From Leifsonia sp. ku-ls (GTDB taxonomy: Bacteria > Actinomycetota > Actinomycetes > Actinomycetales > Microbacteriaceae): a stretch of DNA of 64,000 nt. This document shows positions 58,484-64,000 of the stretch, piece by piece (position 1 is the stretch's first letter; each line of letters begins with the position of its first letter). The stretch lies in assembly GCA_003367665.1 (NCBI GenBank), contig QKXI01000014.1:145228-209227 (forward strand), read 5' to 3'. Below the pieces are notes generated by a model. The model saw only the letters and a program-made list of their open reading frames with translations. It did no database searches and had not been told where the DNA came from. A program made the position numbers and the translations under genes.

Positions 58484-59426
58484 CGGTGTCCTTTTCTATG
58501 ACGCTCACGCCCACGAGCGGGAAGAGAGCACGGAGGTTCGTATACCGCAGCAGACGCTCGGCGCCGTCGAGGGCGTTCCCGTGCGGCGGCACGCGACCGG
58601 CCCGGGGGAAGCGCTCGGCGACGAGCCTGTCGAGGACCGGGTCGAGGAGGTCGGATGCGCCCGTCAGGCGCCCGGAGACCGCCCAGTCGAACGTCGAGTC
58701 GGAGGCGTACCCGGCACGGCTGCCGGCGGCGATGACCGCATCGGCGAGATGGGAGGCTGCCTCGGCCCAGATGAGCCCGGCCGTCCGGTCGCCGGCGCGC
58801 GCGGCCGCCGCGACCGCCGGTGCGAACGAGGCAACCAGACCGACGGGGGAGGCTGAGCCGGCGATGGCCGCGGCCACGTCCGCCGCCGGACCATACTGCT
58901 CCTCCATCGCGGAGAGCAGGGCCGCCGATCCGCCGGCCCGGCCGTCGTAGGCGCTGAGCGCCGCGATGATGCCGCGCCGCCCGATCCACCAGCCGGAGCC
59001 CTCGTCGCCGATGAGCGAGCCGACGCCGTCGACGCGCGCGACGCCGGCCGGGCCGATCCCGAGACCGACGATGCCGGTTCCCGCGGCGATGAGCACGCCC
59101 GGGCGACCCTCGAGTGCGCCGAGGTGAGACGTCACGGCGTCGTCGGCGATGACGACACGCTCCACCCCGAGGGTGCGGTGGAGCGACCGGAGCAGGTCCG
59201 CCGGTTCCGGCGCCCTGCCGTAGAGGCCCGTGACGCCTCCGGCGATCGCCCGCACGGCTTTGACGCCGAACGCCTGGGCCGCTGCTTCGCATCGCTGCCG
59301 GACGGTCTCGACGATGTCGGAGCCGTAGCGGAAGCCGTCGAGCTCGATCTCCTCCGTGGCGCCGGGCGAGTCGACGAGCCGGACGCGCGTCTGCGTCTGC
59401 CCGATGTCGAGCGCGAGGTCGGCCAT
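58476..59426 (-). CDS. BadF/BadG-type N-acetylhexosamine kinase
   Basis: This gene encodes 316 residues. The ATG at 59426 follows GAAGGGG. ASKHA-fold phosphate loops: LALDIGQTQTRVRLVD and the adenosine region GVLIAAGTGIVGLG; the BadF/NAGK signature GDEGSGWWIGRRGI is present. It is most likely an N-acetylmannosamine or N-acetylglucosamine kinase, supplying NanE with its substrate. It is not the ROK-type NanK of enterobacteria. It heads the minus-strand unit kinase-nanE-gntR. Confidence 0.88.
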   Translation of the reverse strand: MADLALDIGQTQTRVRLVDSPGATEEIELDGFRYGSDIVETVRQRCEAAAQAFGVKAVRAIAGGVTGLYGRAPEPADLLRSLHRTLGVERVVIADDAVTSHLGALEGRPGVLIAAGTGIVGLGIGPAGVARVDGVGSLIGDEGSGWWIGRRGIIAALSAYDGRAGGSAALLSAMEEQYGPAADVAAAIAGSASPVGLVASFAPAVAAAARAGDRTAGLIWAEAASHLADAVIAAGSRAGYASDSTFDWAVSGRLTGASDLLDPVLDRLVAERFPRAGRVPPHGNALDGAERLLRYTNLRALFPLVGVSVIEKDTDD

Positions 59427-59473
59427 CCGATCATCCCCTTCGGTTCTCCGCGTGTAACGGTCTTGTTTCGTCC

Positions 59474-59503
59474 TTGCATGCTCACTGAGCACGGTGTTAG
59501 CGT
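59474..59503 (+). promoter_or_regulatory. Promoter of the amino-sugar importer operon
   Basis: TTGCAT (59474-59479) and TAGCGT (59498-59503) are 18 bp apart. The spacer starts with the palindrome GCTCACTGAGC (59480-59490), a possible regulator site. Confidence 0.6.
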
Positions 59504-59510
59504 ATCGGCA

Positions 59511-59540
59511 ATCCTAGAGTGATTCAATAACCCTAGGGTA
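59511..59540. promoter_or_regulatory. Putative GntR operator region
   Basis: The perfect palindrome ACCCTAGGGT (59530-59539) lies downstream of the -10 box, preceded by a related CCTAGAG about 16 bp earlier. The position would block transcription elongation or start of the importer operon. The site is a candidate for the nearby GntR. Confidence 0.5.
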
Positions 59541-59578
59541 GAGCTAGTGACTTACTCATCAGGCCAAGGGAGACCCAC

Positions 59579-60907
59579 ATGAACAGCACGAAACCCGGGA
59601 GGCGCCTCGCGCGCTTCACGGCTGTCATCGGTGTCGCGGCGCTCGGCATCGCGATGGCGGGATGCAGCGGTTCCGGCGACGCCGGGAACGGCAGCGGCAA
59701 AGGGGCGGTGACCGTCCTCGCCGAGGACACCTCGTACACCGACAACTGGAAGAAGCTCCTTCCCGAGTTCGAGAAGGAGACGGGCATCGACGTCAAGATC
59801 GAGACGGTGCCCTACAGCGACCAGGCGTCCAAGATCCTCCTGAACTTCAGCCAGAAGTCCAGCGCCTACGACGTGGTCTTCACCGACAACGTCTACGGCA
59901 CCGGCTATTACCAGTCCAAGTACATCGAGGACCTCTCGTCGTACGAGAAGGCCGGCGAGAAGTACAACTCGTTCGACCAGTTCTACAAGCCCTACCTCGC
60001 CCCGATGACCAAGGACGGCGCGACCTTCGGCCTCCCGGTCTACGGCGAGAGCACCTGGCTGATGTACCGCAAGGACCTCTTCGAGCAGTACGGGATCGAC
60101 GGCGCCCCGAAGACCATGGACGAGCTCCTCGCCGACGCCAAGACCATCAAGGAGAAGTCGGGCGGCTCGATCGCCGGCATCACGCTCCGCGGCGCCCCCG
60201 GCATCCAGAGCGTCTACCCCTGGTCGGGCTTCCTCCGTGCCTTCGGTGGCGACTACTTCGACAAGTCGGGCAAGATCGACATCAACTCGGACGCGGCGGT
60301 GAAGGCCGCGCAGTTCTGGGGCGACCTGCTCAAGAACTACGGGCCGGCGGGCGTCGGCAACTTCGACTGGGAGCAGAACCGCATCGCCTTCACGCAGGGC
60401 AAGGCGGCCATGACCATCGACGCCACCGCGAACGGGCCGTACAACGAGGACGCGTCGGCCTCGACGATCGCGGGCAAGGTCGGCTACGCACCCATCCCCT
60501 ACGCCATCCCCGACCCGCCGAAGAGCGGCAACACCGACAACTCGCTCAACGTCCACGCCCTCTACCTCTCGTCGTTCAGCAAGAACAAGGACGCCGCGTA
60601 CAAGTTCATGGCGTGGGCGACGAGCAAGGCCGTGCAGGAGAACGCCGTCAAGACGACGGAGGCCGTCGGCGTCACCCTCACCGACGTCCTCGAGGGAGCC
60701 GAGTACAAGCAGAAGTACGCGCCGTTCCAGGAGGCCGTGCTGTCGCAGCTGAAGACCGGCAACGTGAACTACCTCCCGTCCGGTCAGGACGCGAACACCA
60801 TCATCACGCAGGTGGGGCAGTCCCTCTCGCAGATCCTCGCGGGCGAGCAGTCGGCGAAGCAGGCGCTCGACGCCGCGCAGGACACCCTGAAGCAGCAGCT
60901 CAAGTAA
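59579..60907 (+). CDS. ABC sugar importer substrate-binding lipoprotein (amino-sugar locus)
   Basis: This gene encodes 442 residues; ATG behind AAGGGAGA. Signal peptide with lipobox IAMAGC (Cys29). It is a family-1 sugar-binding protein: VTVLAEDTSYTDNWKKLLPE, YDVVFTDNVYGTGYYQSKYI, VYGESTWLMYRKDLFEQYG, and AMTIDATANGPYNED. Ligand is inferred from neighbours to be sialic acid or an acetamido sugar. Transporters of this type are known for sialic acid in streptococci (SatABC-like). Confidence 0.92.
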   Translation: MNSTKPGRRLARFTAVIGVAALGIAMAGCSGSGDAGNGSGKGAVTVLAEDTSYTDNWKKLLPEFEKETGIDVKIETVPYSDQASKILLNFSQKSSAYDVVFTDNVYGTGYYQSKYIEDLSSYEKAGEKYNSFDQFYKPYLAPMTKDGATFGLPVYGESTWLMYRKDLFEQYGIDGAPKTMDELLADAKTIKEKSGGSIAGITLRGAPGIQSVYPWSGFLRAFGGDYFDKSGKIDINSDAAVKAAQFWGDLLKNYGPAGVGNFDWEQNRIAFTQGKAAMTIDATANGPYNEDASASTIAGKVGYAPIPYAIPDPPKSGNTDNSLNVHALYLSSFSKNKDAAYKFMAWATSKAVQENAVKTTEAVGVTLTDVLEGAEYKQKYAPFQEAVLSQLKTGNVNYLPSGQDANTIITQVGQSLSQILAGEQSAKQALDAAQDTLKQQLK

Positions 60908-60947
60908 CGACGCACCACCCGTCCCAGCCGATCCGAACGGAAGCACA

Positions 60948-61928
60948 GTGTCAACACTCACGACGCGCACCCCACCCGGCCCCGTCGCCGGCGGGTCGCA
61001 CAAGACGACGCCGGACCGACCGGTGAGGCGGGGACGGTTCAACACGAAGGCCGCGCTGGCACGATGGTCGCTCATCGTGCCGGCCGCGGTCGTCATCATC
61101 CCCCTGCTCGTCATCATCGTCGTCCAGGGCTTCCAGCTCGTCACCCACAACGAGAGCCTGCTCCGGCCGGGGTCGGGGGACGTGTGGGTCGGCTGGGACA
61201 ATTTCGTTCGCGCCTTCCAGGATCCGACCCTGCTCGGCAGCATCCGCGTCACGCTGATCTACGTCGTCGCCGGCGTCGCCTTCGAGATGGTGATCGGCGT
61301 CGGGATCGCGGTGCTCCTGAACGGCCGGATGCCCGGGAAGGGCGTCCTCCGCGCGCTCATCCTCATCCCGATGGTCCTCACCCCCGTCGTGGCGGGTCTG
61401 ATGTGGCGGCTGCTGCTCGATCCCACGTCAGGATTCGTCAACTACCTGCTCGGTCTGCTCGGCCTGGGCGACAACCACGCCTTCCTCTCCGACCCCGCCA
61501 CCGCCCTGCCGGCCGTGATCATGGTGGAGATCTGGCAGAACACGCCGTTCGTGATCATCATCGTGCTCGCCGGCCTCGAGGCCCTCGACCCGTCGCCGTT
61601 CGAGGCTGCACAGTTGGACGGGGCGCACGGGTGGAAGCTGCTGCGCCACGTCACGCTGCCGATGCTCGCGCCGGTGCTGTCGATCGTCCTGCTGCTGCGG
61701 ATCATCGACGCGGTGAAGACCTTCGCCCTGGTCAACACGATGACCAAGGGCGGCCCTGGCACGTCGACCCTGGCGATCAGCAACTACGTCTACCGGGTCG
61801 GGTTCGAGACCTTCGACATCGGCTACGCCACCACGGTCGGATTCCTCGTCTCCGTCGCCGTGCTCATCATCCTGTTCCCGACCGCGACGCGGCTCATGGG
61901 TCTCCGCATCAGAAAGGCACGGCGATGA
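60948..61928 (+). CDS. ABC sugar importer permease, MalF type (amino-sugar locus)
   Basis: This gene encodes 326 residues from a GTG with GGAAG upstream. Six helices; the first is ARWSLIVPAAVVIIPLLVII. The docking loop is SPFEAAQLDGAHGWKLLRHV. Partner permease overlaps its stop (ATGA). No ATPase gene is found in the window part of the operon. Confidence 0.93.
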   Translation: MSTLTTRTPPGPVAGGSHKTTPDRPVRRGRFNTKAALARWSLIVPAAVVIIPLLVIIVVQGFQLVTHNESLLRPGSGDVWVGWDNFVRAFQDPTLLGSIRVTLIYVVAGVAFEMVIGVGIAVLLNGRMPGKGVLRALILIPMVLTPVVAGLMWRLLLDPTSGFVNYLLGLLGLGDNHAFLSDPATALPAVIMVEIWQNTPFVIIIVLAGLEALDPSPFEAAQLDGAHGWKLLRHVTLPMLAPVLSIVLLLRIIDAVKTFALVNTMTKGGPGTSTLAISNYVYRVGFETFDIGYATTVGFLVSVAVLIILFPTATRLMGLRIRKARR

Positions 61929-62755
61929 AGACCGGTCGTCTCCTCCAGGCGGTCAGGGTCGCCGTCGTCTACCTGTTCGTCATCTGGTGCATCGCGCCGA
62001 TCCTCTGGCTCGTGAGCACCTCGCTGAAGAGCGACGTCGACGCCTTCGCCTCCCCGCCGGTCTGGTTCTTCGTCCCGCAGTTCGGGAACTACGCCAACGC
62101 CTGGGCCGACGGCGGCATGGGCCACGCCATGCTGATCAGCGCGGCCGTCGCCGTCGTCAGCAGCATCCTGGGAATCGTCGCCGGGCTCCCGCTCGCCTAC
62201 CTCACGACGCAGGTGTGGCCGTCCGAGTCCCGGGCCTCCGCTCGGGTGACGCTCGCCATCCTGCTGCTCACCACGGTTCCGCCGGTGCTCAGCCTCACGC
62301 CCTTCTACCGGACCTTCTTCGGCATCGGCCTCACCGGCAACGTGTACGGCCTCACCATCGTGCACACCTTCTATGCGATCCTGCTCGCGGTGCTGATCTT
62401 CCGGTCGTTCCTCGTCAACTTCCCGCGGGAGATCCGGGAGGCGGCGATGATCGACGGCGTCGGGGAGTGGCGGGCGCTGTTCCTGTGCATCGCCCCCAAC
62501 GTGTGGGGCGGCATGTTCGCGACGTTCGTGCTCGCGCTCATCCAGTCGTGGAACGAGTTCCTCTACGCGCTCGTGCTCACCAACGGCGACAACCAGACGG
62601 TGCCCGTCACCATCGCGGGCTTCCTCAGCTTCTTCGGCACCAACTGGGGCCGGCTCACTGCGGCGGGCGTGATCGGCGCCCTCCCGATCGTCGTCTTCGC
62701 CATCCTGGTCCGCAAGCACATGGCGCGCGGGCTCTCGTTCGGCGGCGTCAAGTAA
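61925..62755 (+). CDS. ABC sugar importer permease, MalG type (amino-sugar locus)
   Basis: This gene encodes 276 residues with six helices, docking loop REIREAAMIDGVGEWRALFL and the MalG-type end HMARGLSFGGVK. It overlaps its partner and is followed after 22 bp by the oxidoreductase, so the transported sugar is probably that enzyme's substrate. Confidence 0.93.
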   Translation: MKTGRLLQAVRVAVVYLFVIWCIAPILWLVSTSLKSDVDAFASPPVWFFVPQFGNYANAWADGGMGHAMLISAAVAVVSSILGIVAGLPLAYLTTQVWPSESRASARVTLAILLLTTVPPVLSLTPFYRTFFGIGLTGNVYGLTIVHTFYAILLAVLIFRSFLVNFPREIREAAMIDGVGEWRALFLCIAPNVWGGMFATFVLALIQSWNEFLYALVLTNGDNQTVPVTIAGFLSFFGTNWGRLTAAGVIGALPIVVFAILVRKHMARGLSFGGVK

Positions 62756-62777
62756 TCAACCCCAAGGAGACAGAAAC

Positions 62778-63773
62778 ATGGTTCGCGTAGGAGTCATCGG
62801 CCTCGGCGCCATCGGCCGGGAGCACCTGGAGATCTATCGCGAGATCCCCGGCGTCGAGGTGACCGCGGTCGCCGACTTCGCCCGGGACGTCGCGGACGAG
62901 ATCGCGGCGGAGATCGGGGCGCGGTCGTTCGGCAGCGCCACCGAGTTGCTCGAGGCCGGCATCGTCGACGCCGTCACGCTCAGCACCCCCGACCACCTGC
63001 ACCACGACGACGCGGTCAGGATCCTGGAGGCCGGCGTCCACCTGCTGCTGGAGAAGCCGATCGCCACCACCGTCGAGGAGTCCGACGACCTCGTCCGGGT
63101 CGCGGAGGCGTCGGGCGTCGTCGCGATGCCCGGCCACACGCTCCGCTTCGCCAACCAGTACCTCACCGCCAAGCGGTTGGTGGCGTCGGGGGCGGTCGGT
63201 TCGGTCGTCCACGGCAACGTGCGGCGGAACAACAAGGTCGGCGTCGCCCGCCGCGTCGGCGGCCGTACGTCGGTGACCTTCTTCCTCGGCATCCACGACA
63301 TCGACGCGCTCACCTGGATCGCCGGCGAGCGGGTCACCGCCGTGCAGGCGTTCGCGTCGGAGCAGCGCACGCCTGACGGCGGGCAGGCCGTCGCCGTCTC
63401 GGCGAACCTGCGCCTCGCCGGCGGCGGCGTCGTCGCGCTGGAGGCCGCCTGGGGCCTGCCGGACGCCTACCCGACCGACATCGACGCCCGCCTGCGGCTC
63501 GTCGGCGACGCCGGCGAGGTCCGCATCGACATCCACGACTTCGGGATGAGCGCCTTCACCGACGGCCTGACCTACCCGGTCCCCGCCGCCGGACCCGTGT
63601 ACGGCGCGCCGCAGGGCATGCTCTACGAGGAGTTGAACGCCTTCCTGCGTGCCGTCCGCGGCGAGATCGAGGCGCCGGTCACCATGCGCGAGGCGGCCGA
63701 CGCCGTCCGCGTCGCGACCGCGATCGACCGCGCGATCGCGAGCGGTCAGACCGAGACCGTCGAGTACCGCTGA
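62778..63773 (+). CDS. Gfo/Idh/MocA family oxidoreductase
   Basis: This gene encodes 331 residues, ATG behind AAGGAGA. The NAD-binding start is VRVGVIGLGAIGREHLEIYR, and the catalytic Lys is in LLLEKPIATTVEES (EKP motif). Substrate-side residues are in FFLGIHDIDALTWIAGERV, including the conserved GxxxHxxD pattern. Members of this family in sialic acid loci (NanOx of Ruminococcus gnavus, YjhC of E. coli) convert 2,7-anhydro- or dehydro-sialic acids to free sialic acid with recycling of NAD. That role is inferred here from context. Confidence 0.9.
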   Translation: MVRVGVIGLGAIGREHLEIYREIPGVEVTAVADFARDVADEIAAEIGARSFGSATELLEAGIVDAVTLSTPDHLHHDDAVRILEAGVHLLLEKPIATTVEESDDLVRVAEASGVVAMPGHTLRFANQYLTAKRLVASGAVGSVVHGNVRRNNKVGVARRVGGRTSVTFFLGIHDIDALTWIAGERVTAVQAFASEQRTPDGGQAVAVSANLRLAGGGVVALEAAWGLPDAYPTDIDARLRLVGDAGEVRIDIHDFGMSAFTDGLTYPVPAAGPVYGAPQGMLYEELNAFLRAVRGEIEAPVTMREAADAVRVATAIDRAIASGQTETVEYR

Positions 63774-63777
63774 CGTT

Positions 63778-63822
63778 CGACCGGCGGCCGGGCAGTCTGG
63801 CGCGGCGCCCGGCCGCCGGTCG
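63778..63822. terminator. Strong hairpin between the oxidoreductase and nagB
   Basis: Perfect 16-nt arms (63778-63793 starting CGACCGGCGGCC, and 63807-63822) with a 13-nt loop follow the oxidoreductase stop by 4 bp. It is a likely terminator or mRNA-stabilising stem; nagB may need its own promoter or read-through. Confidence 0.7.
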
Positions 63823-63851
63823 ATCGTCATCCGCGCCGAGGAGAGGATCCC

Positions 63852-64000
63852 GTGGCTGAAGTCGTCGTCGTGCGTGATCAGGATGCTGCCGGTGAGTTGG
63901 CTGCGGGGAGCATCTTGGATGTGATCGCTGCCAAGCCGGAGGCGGTGTTGGGGTTGGCGACCGGGTCGACGCCGTTGGTGGTGTACCGGGCGTTGGAGCG
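63852..64000 (+). CDS. nagB: Glucosamine-6-phosphate deaminase, 5' part
   Basis: The GTG at 63852 is preceded by GGAGAGG. The 49 complete codons to the window end read VAEVVVVRDQDAAGELAAGS and then KPEAVLGLATGSTPLVVYRA, the conserved N-terminus and phosphate-binding loop (LATGSTP) of NagB, which converts glucosamine-6-phosphate to fructose-6-phosphate and ammonia. It completes the NanE-NagA-NagB route. Codon use (many GCT, TTG and GGG) differs from the strict C/G-ending codons around it. Confidence 0.88.
   Translation, partial: MAEVVVVRDQDAAGELAAGSILDVIAAKPEAVLGLATGSTPLVVYRALE

Noticed and set aside
1-64000. CRISPR arrays, insertion sequences, prophage or defence islands
   Set aside because: No regularly spaced direct repeats, transposase, integrase, capsid or Cas-like proteins were recognised on either strand.

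Overview
The window is a 64 kb chromosomal stretch from a very G+C-rich bacterium. The third codon position is almost always G or C, GTG starts are common, genes overlap as ATGA or GTGA, and many promoters place a TANNNT box 6-7 nt before the start codon (leaderless transcripts). Lipoproteins, ABC sugar importers, LacI, DeoR and GntR regulators and an LCP cell-wall ligase all point to an actinobacterium. The mix resembles soil or plant-associated Microbacteriaceae, but that placement is an inference. I see no insertion sequence, integrase, CRISPR array or rRNA operon; the only RNA gene found is a tRNA-Ser(UGA) at 49.6 kb.

Layout. 0-3 kb: tail of a sugar ABC operon, an MFS exporter and a manganese catalase. 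3-14 kb: stress and metabolism block with an Orn/Lys/Arg-type decarboxylase, an AraC regulator, a ChaB-like protein, a formaldehyde-type zinc dehydrogenase, two alpha/beta hydrolases, a META lipoprotein and a glutamate decarboxylase plus antiporter pair. 14-24 kb: several divergent regulator/enzyme pairs (SDR/TetR with twin operators; TrxR-like dithiol oxidase/XRE-cupin; RimK with a fused TrkA-C domain/RimB-like protease), a PrsW protease, an orphan beta-class DNA methyltransferase and a PAP2 phosphatase. 24-27.5 kb: a DM13 lipoprotein and DoxX protein divergent from a two-component system across a symmetric operator pair, bracketed by two copies of a long palindromic repeat. 27.5-33.5 kb: a beta-glucoside (cellobiose-type) importer with GH1 glucosidase and LacI regulator, driven by one strong promoter with two CebR/CelR-like operators. 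33.5-38 kb: a DHA2 exporter, a TIG-amidase and a VanY-type carboxypeptidase.

37.8-41.7 kb holds what I consider the most unusual system: four translationally coupled genes for a GAF-PP2C phosphatase, a cellulose-synthase-like membrane glycosyltransferase with a helical insertion of about 160 residues, a STAS anti-sigma antagonist and an RsbW-like kinase, with no sigma factor. It looks like a partner-switching module wired to a polysaccharide synthase. 41.7-49.7 kb is mostly housekeeping: pgm, pheA, a lipid kinase gene carrying a frameshift, serS, a HAD phosphatase, an LCP protein and tRNA-Ser, with a lower-G+C DUF2510 gene just beyond the tRNA.

50.5-57 kb is a DeoR-controlled importer whose operon ends in a GDPD phosphodiesterase and an IMPase-family phosphatase. 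That logic (import a phosphodiester, split it, remove the phosphate) matches the agrocinopine acc operons but uses a different transporter family. 57-64 kb is an amino-sugar or sialic-acid locus: GntR, NanE and a kinase on one strand; a binding protein, two permeases, a Gfo/Idh/MocA oxidoreductase and the start of nagB on the other. The oxidoreductase suggests a modified sialic acid as substrate.
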